Positions 1 through 11,854 of a DNA stretch of 64,000 nt are shown piece after piece. The stretch is from positions 441,483 through 505,482 of the forward strand of contig CAJJDP010000043.1 of the NCBI GenBank assembly GCA_905182995.1, written 5' to 3'. Each line of letters starts with the position of its first letter. The first letter of the stretch is position 1. The DNA comes from Paramecium octaurelia. Its lineage: Eukaryota; Ciliophora; Oligohymenophorea; Peniculida; Parameciidae. A program made the position numbers and the translations under genes. A model generated the notes under the pieces. It had not been told where the DNA came from. It saw nothing but the letters and a program-made list of their open reading frames with translations, and ran no database searches.

Positions 1-60
1 CTTACGATCTTCTATTATAAATTTGATTCCTCTCTATATTAATCACATCATATGACTATT

Positions 61-405
61 TCATATAACATCATTCTAATAGAACAAATCAACATTATTA
101 TCTGATATAATAACATATTTCTATATTCTTCGGGATATTAGTAATTCTTATTTTGTAAATAATTACAATTCTTATTAATTAGAATTTCTAGGCCTTAAAA
201 TTGAATTAGGTTAAGATCTTAATTTTGTCATAAATAGATTTTACTCTTATAATAAATCTTATTCCAATATTGTTTGAAAACCACAAAAGTACTCAGAATA
301 AAGAAATTGAAACAATTTGTTGCCAAGAAATCTAAATCAGTTTTGTTCTTAATTTGAATCAGTATCATCGTCTGCTATTCCAAAAACAAATATTTCAGTA
401 TTATA
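61..405 (-). pseudogene. Coding relic or incomplete gene, unknown family
   Basis: On the minus strand the sequence reads as a protein-like frame under the ciliate code, with pieces such as EIFVFGIADDDTDSNQEQN and FRFLGNKLFQFLYSEYF, ending at TGA 61-63. A single in-frame TGA at 337-339 separates the two pieces, and I found no convincing ATG or intron that removes it. It may be a decayed gene, a gene with a sequence error, or a 3' end whose upstream exons I could not place. No domain is recognised. Confidence 0.4.
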
Positions 406-761
406 TTAATTCTTTAATATTAGAATCAAGGTAGAAATAATAGGAAAACCAATTCATTAAAATGTCCTTTAGTGTTCAGTCAAATTTTCTCCTTTTTATA
501 TTACTGTCCAAAACATGCATAAACATATAAATTAGCAAAAAAGGTAAATAGTATTGATCAATATTGTTAAAGGTTAGTAATAAATATTAAAAACAAGAGT
601 AGAATTCCAACTTAACTACACAAAGAACATATTATTCTTCTCAGTTTATCATTTTAGAATAAACTAGAATTATAAAGAGAGATGGTAATAGGATTATGAA
701 ATTTAGAAATTTAAAGTATAGAATTGCTTTATCTTAATTATTCATTATTAATAATAATATT

Positions 762-1474
762 TCAAAATATATTGCAAGAAACATAATCACTGTCTAATAA
801 ATCTACTTATTCATCTTCCTCTCTTTCAGGTCTCCTGTAAATATCACTGACTTAACAATCTTCTTTGATTTATTCATAATCTACTTCATACACCTATTAT
901 TTGGCTTCAATATTTAAATTAATGTACTTTAAATAGTATTATAATTAATTATCACCTATTTCTCTTGTGAATAGTCCTACTCCTCAACATATCTACTGTT
1001 TCTTCCTTCAAAAACTGTTTCCTTTTATTACAATTACTCATATTATGGTTATGGAACAGCTGAATATTTTACTTCTGTTGTTTATAATTGGGATGTTGTT
1101 CCTATTTAAATTCAATACAACTTACCTCTGCCTCTCCTATATTTGTCCATAACTTCTTTCACACTCTACCTATTGACTTCATATTGACTATTCTAACTAT
1201 TCCCTTAATATTTCTCCACTACTCTTTGAGATTATCTTGAAGCTTCTAAGTCATAATTACTATTTCTTCCCTCATTTTCCATTTAAATGTATTTAGAAGT
1301 AATTACTGTGTTTTATTGATTATTTGATGTTTATCTGGGTCTTGATGATCTTCTTAATTCATATCTTTAAACAGCATCCTGGAATTCCCCATTGCTAGTC
1401 CTTTAAACATTCTAGCTGGTTGTGACAGTCCTAACTTGATAAGTTTGCCCTTCCGCTGAAAAGCTATTATTCAT
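762..1474 (-). CDS. Gln/Ser/Arg-rich protein, unknown function (219 aa)
   Basis: The frame starts at ATG 1474 (MNNSFSAEGQTYQVRT) and ends at TGA 762-764. Two introns restore one frame: 1102-1125 (24 nt, GTA...TAG) and 927-955 (29 nt, GTG...AAG, atypical and less sure). The spliced length is an exact multiple of three. The protein is rich in Q, S, R and E. Its middle has V/Y/P/Q stretches (KYSAVPQPQYEQLQQKE) and its end is acidic (RRPEREEDEQVDLLDSDY). The low-complexity V-P-Y-E style slightly recalls cortical alveolin/epiplasmin proteins, but that is only a guess; no catalytic motif is visible. It is transcribed away from the PH-kinase downstream. Confidence 0.7.
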
Positions 1475-1984
1475 TAAAACGATATTTTATTATAATATAA
1501 AATTTGCAATTCTCCTAAAATTGATACTCTAATAAAAATTAAATAAATAACCATCATAATCCTCTTTAAATAGATATCATCTACATCAAATAGGTGAGAT
1601 GACTTAATTTCTTAAATGAAATATTTGCAATTAAGATATTCAAATCCTGAAGATTTTGGATATTTATTAATGAAATCTCATTTAATTTACATAAATTCTA
1701 TATTAGTGGATATCAATAAATGAAAAAATGGATTGTTTTTATATAATCTAATATACTGAATCAAAAAGTTAACTATTTTAGCTATTATTTGCACTGTTTC
1801 AAGATGGAAAGTGAAATTCTTTTTTAATAATATCGTATTTTAATGATTATCAGCATTAAAAATTAAAAAGTATTTATTAAATTTAAGTATATTCATATAA
1901 TTGATTGACTTATGCAATAATCCATTTTTGATTTTGGTAAAAAATCTTCTACTTTTTGGCATCTCTGCGATAAATGTTTACTTG
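1475..1984. other. Intergenic, no gene recognised
   Basis: This AT-rich stretch lies between the divergent starts of the Q-rich protein gene and the PH-kinase gene. One short plus-strand frame near 1617 (about 35 codons, MKYLQLRYSNPEDF) is open, but it is too short to call. Confidence 0.4.
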
Positions 1985-3718
1985 ATGTATTACATGTTAT
2001 AGTATATGAAGGATTAATCTAATCTAATAGAATAGGAATTTCTTGTGGGCTCTAAATAAAACATCAAAAAAATATTTCTTGTGATGAGTGAATGTGTGTT
2101 GTTCAAAGTGACAGTCTTATAACTCAAAAGAGCCCCCCTTTTGACGATGCATGTTTAATTTATAGATCCCTCTTCAGATCATTTTGTCTAACTCAATTCA
2201 GATGAGACTTTATATGGCTTTAGACTTTCTTACTAAGGAAAAAGTCTAGAAATCTTCACTTCTGATAAAGCTAATTATGAGGTATGGAAGTCTTAATTTC
2301 GACTGAATTGTATTATGAACAATTTCCATGATGCTTTTTCAGTATCCAAGATGATTGGCAAAGGCAGCTTCGCAAAAGTATACTCAGCAACAAAAAAAGA
2401 AAATAATAACTAATATGCAATAAAGGCATTCAGTAAAAGTTACATGTCTCAGTAATCAAAGGGAATTGAGAGTCTATTAAATGAGATAAAAGTTATGAGA
2501 AGATTAAATCATCCAAATATTGTTAAGTTGCATGAAGTTCATGAAACAACTAATTCAATTTACTTTGTTTTAGACATGATTTAAGGAGGAGAACTCTTAT
2601 AAAGAGTCCGTGAAACAGGTAAGTATTTAATTTATTTTTATAAGGATTCCTACCAGCTCAAACTATGTAAAAACTTGCTTTCAATTTAATCAGTGCACTT
2701 AGACACATGCATCAGAACAATTTGATTCATAGAGATCTCAAGCCAGAAAACTTATTATTGAAATCAACGGAAAATCATTATGAAATTGTTTTGGCTGATT
2801 TTGGTTTAGCCACCAGTCTCAATGATGAACCCTTATTTAAAAGATGTGGCACACCAGGATTTGTAGCTCCTGAAATCCTTGAATATGTAGATGGAATGGA
2901 TTTCTATTGTGATAAATGTGATGTTTTTAGTGCAGGTGTAATCTTGTATCTATTAATTGTATTCCAATATTCTATCAATAGACTGGTAATGCTCCATTTG
3001 CAGGTGCTGATTAGAAGTCTATTCTTAAGAGTAATAAATAATGTGAAGTCGATTTTAAAGATTAATAATTTAAGCTATCTCCCACATAAATGTAAGATTT
3101 GATCTAATCAATGCTTATCAAAAAACCTTCCTTTCGATTGAGTTCAGATGAAGTAATTATACACACTATCTTAAGTGTTTAAAACATCCGTATTTCAAAG
3201 AACTAGCCAAGGAATACAACAGATAAATAGAACAATTTCAAAATAATCTTTAAGGATATTCTGACTTTAAGAATGCAATTAAAATAGGAACTTAGGAGAT
3301 CGAATAGAGATCTCCATTGAATTTCAACTCCTCTGAATCAATTTCATCCAATATCTCGCTTACTAGGTAAGAATAAAGGAAATCTTCAATTGTTGTTGCA
3401 GCATCCAAATTTAGTTAATATAGCGCTAAATTGTCAAAGTAAAATTCAAGAGAAATTGCTGGTAAATTTTAATACTATTTAGATATACCATAAAAGTAGG
3501 AACCAAAAAAATAATAAGATTTACATAGACTCGCTCTTACAAATAGTTAAATGAAAAACATGGCAATTTGTAAATAAGATAATTTTGATGATCCTACTGC
3601 TGAAAATTGTAACATTGGGGCTATGGTGAGATAATACAACTCTACTAGACAAATAAGAATTCCTGATTCTTCATTGAAAATAAAAGAGTGCAATACCCCT
3701 ACGCTATAGAAGCAATGA
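1985..3718 (+). CDS. Ser/Thr protein kinase with N-terminal PH-like domain
   Basis: The spliced frame is 546 aa with four introns (2619-2644, 2959-2981, 3153-3175, 3462-3482; 21-26 nt). Residues about 10-105 look like the PH-type domain found in front of many Paramecium CAMK-like kinases ([16 protein letters not shown] ... YGFRLS ... KSLEIFTSD). The kinase follows: glycine loop [15 protein letters not shown] lysine, catalytic loop [11 protein letters not shown] in LADFGLA, a short activation loop ending GTPGFVAPE, then DVFSAG and a C-lobe arginine (FRLSSDE). All key residues are present, so it should be active. The C-terminal 120 residues are Q/S/K-rich and unstructured. The start is uncertain: ATGs at 1985, 1994 and 2006 are all in frame. 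The next gene is convergent, 117 bp away. Confidence 0.9.
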
Positions 3719-3835
3719 GTTGGTTCTTTTTATATATATGTTTAAATTATTTAATGTTATGTAACAATATTTTAGCTTCAATTTTACCTAAAAAGCAACA
3801 TATAAGATATATAAATTCAATAGCTAAGCAGTTAA

Positions 3836-4375
3836 TCATTTTCGCACTAAAGAAGGAAACTGTATGGAAATTTAAGGAACAATCGTTTTAATCTATTGTA
3901 CATCAGATGGTTTGTTTAATTATTTATTTGACATTTTGTTTGTTTGTTTTAGATTTCTAATTTATTAGATTTATTTCTTTGTTTTAACTGGCATTTCTAT
4001 TTATTTATTTCTCATATCATATATATTTTTGATTTCATGATTTCTTTCAGGCTTATTCACCTTAATTGGCTACTTTTATAGCAAATCATACTTATGCTTT
4101 CTTATATTTTTTTTATCTTTTTTAATAAAGTTCGATCTCGTAATCATATTCATCCTATTCTTCTTCATCATCTTCTTCCTCGCTTTAATAATTCACAAAA
4201 ATTAGATAAATATATTACAATCTTGGAGATTATTTTACAAAAATATCATGAATCTCTTGATGCTTTATTCATTAGGGTTCTTATTCAAAATTTGTGATCC
4301 TATTTTATAAGCTTTGTTAAACTATTTTTCTTAAATAGCTTATAAGAATATAATATTATTTTCTTTATTTAACAT
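3836..4375 (-). CDS. Unknown protein with acidic stretch and basic tail
   Basis: The 5' exon reads MLNKENNIIFLQAIQEKQ ... QILNKNPNEQSIKRF, which resembles a TPR-like helical N-terminus. The 3' exon reads QPIKVNKPERNHEIKN ... QFPSLVRK and stops at 3836-3838. Between them two splicing solutions work. In one, a 22-nt intron (4070-4091, GTA...TAG) follows a strongly acidic stretch (EEEDDEEEQDEYDYEIE), which needs a further short or long intron upstream. In the other, a single 36-nt intron gives a lysine-rich reading of the same DNA. I favour the acidic reading because of its composition. Function is unknown. The gene converges on the PH-kinase. Confidence 0.5.
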
Positions 4376-4695
4376 CTAATTTATTATTTAACTAATAAAA
4401 AAATTAAATAGAATACGAGTGAAAGAAGCCAACTATTTTTAATTGCATAAAATCTTTAGAGAATGGCAATAAATTTCAAAAAATAATATCACAAGTAGTA
4501 TACTACTTAATAAAATAAATATTAATTATCTATTTGGTTAATTAATTTTCAGTGATCTTATTATGCACATGCGCTAATTAGAGATACTTAATTTAATAAA
4601 GGTTTGATTGATAGTTTTTACAAAGAGAATCTTCAATTATACATTGTGAATAACATTTTATGATTAAACTAAATAAATGTGTCGAAATGAAAAAA
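4376..4695. other. Intergenic, no gene recognised
   Basis: This is about 320 bp of AT-rich sequence between the 5' side of one minus-strand gene and the 3' end of the next minus-strand gene. No coding frame or structured element was seen. Confidence 0.5.
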
Positions 4696-5615
4696 TCAAT
4701 CGATTAAAAATTTATGGTTTCTTTTGATTAAAGTTTGGCCAGCATCTAATTATGAAATGTCTGCAAAATCTGAATGGGAACTATCAACAAAATCATTTAT
4801 TGTTTCGTCTTTAGTGATTCTACTATTTTGACTTGATATTTGATTGATGTTTTTATAAATATGTTCAACATCAATTCCTCTAGATTTGACTGCTTTTACT
4901 AATTGAATCAATTTCTTTTCTTTTTCAGATAAGCTTTAAATTTTATCTTGCATAAGTTTGATTTGATTCTTTAATTCTATTTTTTGAGGAGAATTGCATT
5001 ACGGCTTTGAGATTTGAGTTTTATTTTTATACTTTTTGATTTGCTCTAATTCCTCTTCATATTATTTAATCTTCTATATGGCTTGGTGATCTCTAATTTT
5101 TATTTCTAAACAATTATTATTAATTATAGTTACCAAATTGCCATTAAGTTTCTTTGGCTTGTAATTCTAATTCATGTATTCTTTTAATTAGAATTGCTTT
5201 ATCATTTTCAGTTTAGATTTCTTTTTTAAATTATTGATTATTGGTAATTTCTCGTAAGATTTAAATTAATTAAATGATGTAACTTGATATTTCTTATTAA
5301 TTAATACATGTTCTCAATCCAACCATTAATTTAGAGAGTTATTCATTTAATTCTTTAATATTTCTATTCTTTTCTAGACTATCAATGACTGATCTAATGA
5401 GTCTAATTTATTCTTTTTTTGAAGCTTCTTCTTTGAGATGAGCTTATTCATATAAATAACTTTAAACGGACATCATTTCACCGCTTAGTTTCATAGTGGA
5501 CTGTGTATTTTATCTACTCTTATATAACTTAAGGGCATACTTTATTAGACTTTTTGTCAGGTGTTGTAAAAGTAGTATAGTTATGATTGTATTTGGAAGC
5601 AGATAATGATTTCAT
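4696..5615 (-). CDS. Coiled-coil protein (289 aa)
   Basis: The frame runs from ATG 5615 (MKSLSASKYNHNYTTFTTPD) to TGA 4696-4698. Introns are 5519-5540 (22 nt) and 5106-5133 (28 nt), both GTA...AG, and the spliced length is a multiple of three. Residues about 45-230 are heptad-like and rich in E, K, Q, L and I, as in a long coiled coil, for example KEEASKKEQIRLIRSVIDSL and EKEKKLIQLVKAVKSRGIDV. The motif SRGIDVEHIYKN near the C-terminus looks like a conserved short segment and is followed by an S/D-rich tail. Such proteins are common in ciliate basal bodies and cortex, but no specific role can be assigned. Its start codon is 39 bp from that of the divergent CEP78-like gene, so the two probably share one regulatory space. 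Confidence 0.8.
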
Positions 5616-5654
5616 TTACAAATTTTAATTTTTATATTAATTTTTATTTAACAG

Positions 5655-7041
5655 ATGAAAAAGACATACAATCCAAATAGAGAATACCTTTCAATTTATA
5701 AGTAAATCTGTCAGGAACAACATGTGCATTTGAGCAAAACTATAAGTATATTTTGTACGATATTTGATAGCTTAGGGTTTAAAGGATTAATCTCTAAGGT
5801 TAAATGCCATTTTGATAAGAATAGAAGATATAATACCATTATAATTATTATTGAGTTTGTGCCATTTTGATTCAATTTTTGTGTATGGTAGATTGAGAAA
5901 GAAAATGAATAAAAGTATTAATAAGCTTAAATTTCCATAGATGATTTGGTAAGTTTAGAGGAACTGCAACAAATAATAAATGGTATATTGACAGCAATCA
6001 ATTTGAATTTGACATAGACCCAATTCAATTTAATGCATATTCATATAACTGATTTGATTTTGAGTCCAAAGGATTGTGAATGCATCTCATTTGGATTAAG
6101 GAGTACAAAAACCTTGAAGGAACTGAAGATAACAAATTGTAGTTTGACTAGCTAACATTTATAAATTCTATCTGAGCCTATCTAATAATGTGTATCATTG
6201 AATTTATTAGATTTATCTAATAATTTATTAAAAGAAAATGCAGGGATGATAATTGGTAAGATAATCAGTTCACATGCAGGCAGAAGAGATGAAATGAAAT
6301 GGGCTGAGGAAATAAGAGGAGATGGTAATATAATGAATAAATAATTAGAACCTTCATAATAGTTGGCATTGTAAGGATTATGTGAAATATTTTTGCATTA
6401 AAATATGTTTAATGATAGATGTGTTAAGGATTTGTGTAATTTTTTGATGTATGATTCATGGACTAAGAATATTGGTTTGAGAGAAAATTAGATAGGAGAG
6501 GAAGGAGTTAAGTTGTTTAGTTAGATTTTGGATACAAATGAATCCTTGATCTCTTTGGATCTAAGAGAAAATCCAGGCTTTGTTGAACCATATTCTAAAG
6601 ATATCTTTGACAAGTTGGTTCGAAACATACAATTATTCAAGGAGCAAAAGAATTATTATGAATATGTAGAAGAGAATTAGTAAGACGAATATCCTATCAT
6701 TTAAGAATAATAACAAGAGGAGTCTGAAGAATTAGGTTAGTAGTTTATTTTAGTTAGAATGTCCTAATTGCAAGGATCTATTGAGGTAAAATAAACAATT
6801 GCAAAAGAGGATCCAATAATTTCAATAGAGACCCAGATATGATTCATAATTGATGAATTCAGATATCAATAAAGAGGAATAGCAATCTGGAGATTTGCTG
6901 ATTTAGATTGAGAACAAGATGAATGAGTTGACAACTTTAATGGATATGTTGGAATAATAGAAATAATAATATTAATAATAATAGCAATTTGGAAGCAAGG
7001 GGAAAAAAAAGAAGAAGAAAATACTCAAATCTCCGATTTGA
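5655..7041 (+). CDS. CEP78-like leucine-rich-repeat centrosomal protein (437 aa)
   Basis: Three introns (5746-5770, 5915-5940, 6736-6757; 22-26 nt) give one 437-aa frame from MKKTYNPNREYLSIYKQI to TGA 7039-7041. Residues about 40-290 carry leucine-rich repeats (LNLLDLSNNLLKENAGMI, NIGLRENQIGEEGVKLF, ISLDLRENPGF). A CPNC segment and a coiled coil follow (RQNKQLQKRIQQF ... NKMNELTTLMDMLEQQ), then a run of glutamines and a lysine-rich tail. The order of LRR, short linker and coiled coil, with the NPGF-type last repeat, matches CEP78, a centriole and basal-body protein that controls cilium formation. That fits a ciliated cell. The third intron begins GTT rather than GTA. The assignment rests on architecture, not on a database match. 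Confidence 0.75.
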
Positions 7042-7199
7042 TATTTAATTTATTTGATTATTATCAGATATTTTTTATCGGCTCTTAGAAGAGAGCTTCA
7101 AATAGATAATAAAAAAATTAATATAATTTAATTTGTGAGAAATGAAGTTGATTAATATTTTCATAAATATTATTTAAATAATTTAAATCTCAAATCAGG

Positions 7200-10100
7200 A
7201 TGGCATCCGAAATCTATGACTAATTAGTAACAGTTTTTACAAATACAGATAATAAAATCAGAAATGAAACAGAGAAACAATTAGTGACTAATTTAATAGA
7301 AAACATTTAGAATTTTTAATAAATTGCCAAAGTAGCTATGCAACAAGACAAAAGTAAAATATTCTTTAATATTTCTATAGTGTAAGAACAGGCAGCCAGT
7401 TTATTAAATTCAGTTGTGCTGAAGATGCTAGCAAATAACAGTATTTTTTTATCTAACTATTTTAGTTTAATTGACTATTCATCACGCCAATTCAATCCTG
7501 GGAGTTCTGATTTCTCAATATACACCCTTAAAATGTAAATAATCCTTGGTAAAGTGTATGAGTTAAATAGTGAGGAAAGATAAAAGTAATTATCCACTAA
7601 ATTTAGGTGTAAAGACTGAAATTGAAAATAAAATGAAGGAATTTTTACGCCAAGATCAACATTGGCAATTTTAAACAGGAATCATATTTTTTAAGATCTT
7701 ACAGGACTCTTTGGAATTATAAACATATAGTTCAATTGTCTAAACTGGTTATGAATGGATAAGTGAGTTTTTCAATCAAACTGCGTATATCATGACTAAA
7801 TTAACAGAATAGCCAAAAGAACTACCAGATGATTTCATCACAACTATCAGAATCTATACATAAGTTGTATCTGATCTATGTGAAAAAGTTTTTGACAAAA
7901 ATAATAGTTAAAAAGAATAAACTTAGCCAATACAAAATATTTTGTTCCAATTAAATTCTTTCTCAGGAGTTCTGATGATTTTATTATCTTATTCTCCATA
8001 AACAGGAAAATAGATTCAAAATTGCTCCATTATTAATACAGGAAATGATCACTTTGACGCTCAATTAAATGAAATTAAATGTTAAGTTTTCAAAATCTAT
8101 TTCTTGTGTTTATAAGTTTTATTGAACAGTCGAAATAAGAATGAAGTGAAAAAAGGAGCCTTTGGACCTTATCTAACAACTATAACATAATTGCTAATTT
8201 ATAGCTTGTTGGCTTATACAAACAGTGAACCCATTCATTAAATATACAAGTATTCATTCAACTTTCTATAATTAAAGTAAACCCTATTTGACAAACATCA
8301 TGACCTACATAATGAAATTATTGGCTAATTTAGGATCATAGACAGAACAATACCAAATCTTTTCTGACTCCAAAATAGCCTTAATAACAGATGCAATATA
8401 CCCATTTTTGATAACATCTTAGAAGGAGTATTAATAAATGAAAGACCAACCAGAAGAGTTTGTTAATTTAGCCTTGGATTCAGTAGATAAATAGGAATCA
8501 GATGTTCCAAAGACAGCAGCAGCATCTTTATTAGAAACTTTATGTGATCATATTGATGGATCTACTACATTTTTGGCAAATTTGGCAGTCATTATATCAT
8601 AACATTCTATCAACATGATATCGAATAACCCAGTTTAATTGAAGGATTAACAATTGACTTTTATAATGGCATTGCAAGATAAGTAAAAATACAATTCATA
8701 TTAGGAAATTGTTCAAAGAATATACTCCAGTTGATAGAATTGAAAGTAGTTTAGTAATTTTGACAATTATGAGTTATTTGATATAGAAAAGATTGGATAT
8801 AGTGTTATTGATGGAATAACTTCTAACTGATAATTTATTATACTTTTAGAATGTTTAAGAATAAATAATCAAATTAAGACTCTCCCTATTCTTTGGATAT
8901 TATTGCGATAACTTATTCAAAAAGGAGACTCAATCTTAAAACATGAATGCTTATTTATAAATAATGATCAGTTTTGTATAACCACAGGAACCTGTCGTAC
9001 TTTATTAATCAATTGATGCATTAAAAGATATATTTGAAGATGATGATCTCAAAAACAAAACCAAAGATTTGGTAGTATTACTATTCCCCTAATTATGTAA
9101 TGGACTCCAATATAGTACATATGAAAGACACTTTGAAACAATAACAAATTTGCTAAAAAAGTATCCAAATCAGTTTTTATAAAATGATAACCTATTAGTT
9201 GGGTTAATCCAAGTGTTGAATTAGAGAGTCATAACTGAATAGTAGAAAATAAATTCAGGTGATCAATAAAGGCATATCTATTTAAATAGATGTTGGAATG
9301 TACTTAGGTAATTGGCTGAACAAGATGAATTCAGTGGCATCCTAGGCAAATTAGAGTAGCATTTAGCATAATTGTATTCAATGTTAGCCTATTGTGATAA
9401 AATAGATTATGATGAAGATCTAGTGCTCTTTATTTCTGGATGTATCACTAAATTATCAGTCGTAACAGAATTGTAGATGCAAATCTTGCCATATTTCTAA
9501 AATATCATCAAAAAATAATAGGGAAGATTGTGCAATCTCTTTGAAACCCTCAATCAATACATGCATTTCGGAAGAAACTATTTTATTAATGAGGCTTAGC
9601 AATCCATCTACTTTTAATTAGCATTCTAGAATCTTCAAAATGAAGATCTCCATGGTGATATTGAATAAGGAGAAGGGGCATTGTTAATTCAATTAGGAAT
9701 CCAAGAACTGCATGATGATCTTAAAACAAATATCCTTTCCCAAATACTATTCCAAACTATCTAACTCCTTTAAAAACAAGATATCAATGAGCACTTAAAG
9801 TCTAGAATAACTGGTATCATTTTGAGTTCTCTTTATAAAATACCCGAAAAAACCTATGAAGTATTAACAGAAGTTTTCCCAGCTGTATATAATAGAATCT
9901 TGGAAACTCATTATTCCCCAGGCTACGATATCAAACTATTTATTATTACAATGTCCTCTTTGATTATGAAATAACCTAATCTCCTGACCCCCAATTTGCT
10001 GACGATCATGGTTAACAATTTAATTGCTTAAGAGAAATATGAAAAAGACTATAAATATAAATAAAATGAGTAATTAATCTTTTATTAACCCTAGTTATAT

Positions 10101-10445
10101 GGATGATGAGTTAGATGATGAAGATGACAGCGATTTCAATGATGAGGAAGAAATCTAATAAGCTTAACAATAAACTGAATAATTCTTAAGTTCTATTGTA
10201 AAATTAGATGAATATACTTTATTCAAATAGACCCTCCTTAGCATAAAAAATTAGTATATCAATTAAATTCATTTTTTAGATTCCCATAGGCAATTGATTA
10301 ATTGAAAAATGGATTGGAATAAACAATTATTAACAAAATCAACGAATAATTATAATTTGTTCGAATTGAAACTTTAGATGGAGAAGAGCTTAGAAAATTT
10401 CGAAACCTTAAAAATTGCAATCGCAAAAAGTAATTTAATAATTGA
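7200..10445 (+). CDS. Importin-beta family karyopherin, importin-7/8-like (1029 aa)
   Basis: Six introns (7354-7380, 7441-7465, 8250-8277, 8730-8754, 10070-10094, 10254-10279; 25-28 nt) give a 1029-aa frame of the usual size for the family. The N-terminus (MASEIYDQLVTVFTNTDNK, then RNETEKQL) is the importin-beta N-terminal helix pattern. The body is leucine-rich, tandem-helical and HEAT-like. Near the C-terminus is a long acidic patch (DDELDDEDDSDFNDEEE), followed by a conserved LDEYTLFKQTLL segment. This layout is typical of importin-7/8 (Nmd5/Sxm1 group), which carries ribosomal proteins, histones and other cargo through the nuclear pore with Ran. Paralogue identity within the family is inferred. 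The intron at 8730 begins GTTGAT, but it is the only way to keep the frame. Confidence 0.85.
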
Positions 10446-10770
10446 TTTGATATTATAATATGTTAAACACATCTACAATTTCATATCGTTATTAAGAGAG
10501 TTAATTATCCAATTGTTACTTTTGTAACATAAGAGATTGAAACTTTTACAATTCTTTTTTACTCCTTAACTTCAGTTTAAATGTTATTCATCACATACTT
10601 TTATATTTCAAAGTAGACCCAATTTCATTGAGGCATAATTATTTCTTAATTGAACTAACTGATTTAAAAAATTAGTTGAAGTGAATTCCGGCAAATATGA
10701 CTTTTATGTCAATTTTTTTTATTTGGAATTAAATAATAATATTTGATAATAATTAAATTTGAATTCAAAA
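10446..10770. other. Intergenic, no gene recognised
   Basis: This AT-rich spacer of 325 bp follows the importin stop codon. No coding frame or repeat was recognised. Confidence 0.5.
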
Positions 10771-10986
10771 ATGAACTCAAAATAGTTAAAATTCGAGGAG
10801 GAATAAGAAAATCCAAATAAAGAGAATGAAGGCCCTTAGGAGATTATCCAACATAACCTATTACATTCAAACAGACCTCCTTTAACAGATATTACGGAAG
10901 TTTTATATCCTAAAAAAAAATCAAAAAAACCATAATAGCAATAACAATAATAAAATGTTTTTATGTCTACAGTCTCTTTAAGATGA
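10771..10986 (+). CDS. Small Gln-rich protein (71 aa), hypothetical
   Basis: ATG 10771 opens a 71-codon frame ending at TGA 10984-10986 (MNSKQLKFEEEQENPNKENE). It has a PPLTDITEVLYPKKKSKK segment, then a run of glutamines encoded by TAA, TAG and CAA. The codon use and acidic-then-basic style are like real Paramecium proteins. The R/N-PPLTDIT motif faintly recalls N-termini of cyclins and other cell-cycle proteins, but nothing else supports that. It could also be the first exon of a longer gene whose later part I cannot follow. Confidence 0.45.
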
Positions 10987-11203
10987 TATTAAACCCTGAA
11001 TTATATATATATATTTACAAATAATTTTCTAATAACACATAATCACAATTTTATTCGTAAATATAATTGTTACATACACCATAATAGTAGTTGATATACC
11101 ATAAATAAATAGGTAAATCATCATTCCTGATATCTCAATTTAACTAAGGGTTATAAAATAATCAAAAAATGTTAAGATTCTAATTTTAACTCCCATAATG
11201 ATT

Positions 11204-11774
11204 TCAAAAGTATTTTAAACAAGTATTGTTCTCTATATTTTTTAATTTAATGTTATCAATAGCATTAATTACCCAATTCTATATACTTGAAAATATATTA
11301 GAATTTTTATCTTTGCTTTTTTAATCAATTAGTTTCTAGCTTTCATTTAGAAAAATCATTTGCTTCTAAAAATAGTCCTCATGATTTTGTAATTTAATAT
11401 TTACTATTTCTGCTCATCTAAATTAGTTTAATGATCAAATTATGGAAACTCGATACATCAATTAGATTTGTAATAATGAAAATACCGCATTATTCGAAAT
11501 AATGTATTAGAGGCTGCTCTTGAAATACTTGACATCTTAAGGCAATATTAATTATCATAAAAAAATCTTCTTCACTTTATCTAATTTTATAATAATAATT
11601 AATTCTAGGATTTTCATTTGGTAGCCAGCAAAATATTAGCTTTAACTTCAACTAACAATAATTTATCATTCTAAGTATTGATTTAATTCTAAATTAAACA
11701 TCAATTTGTAAAGTTCTGCAGAATTTCTAAGTTTCTCATTTTTCTTATTCTTATATAGAATAAGGATAATTCAT
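11204..11774 (-). pseudogene. Frame-broken coding relic, unknown family
   Basis: On the minus strand, successive protein-like pieces lie in different frames: MNYPYSIQEQEK, then NSAELYKLMFNLELNQYLE, NDKLLLVEVKANILLATK, IALRCQVFQEQPLIHYFEQC and QKQMIFLNESQKLIDQKS, ending near 11204. No GT-AG introns join them, so at least three frame changes are needed. It is either a decaying gene or a poorly sequenced one. The pieces look helical, with no recognised domain. Confidence 0.45.
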
Positions 11775-11854
11775 ATTTGAAGTCTATATAGAATTTAAAA
11801 ATATGAATATAAAAGGAATTTAATATAAAAAATCATTAATTATATAGAAATTAT

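Noticed and set aside
967-1152. Plus-strand ORF near 1 kb (MNSPTPQHIYCFFLQ)
   Set aside because: The minus strand holds a longer spliced gene over the same bases with natural composition.
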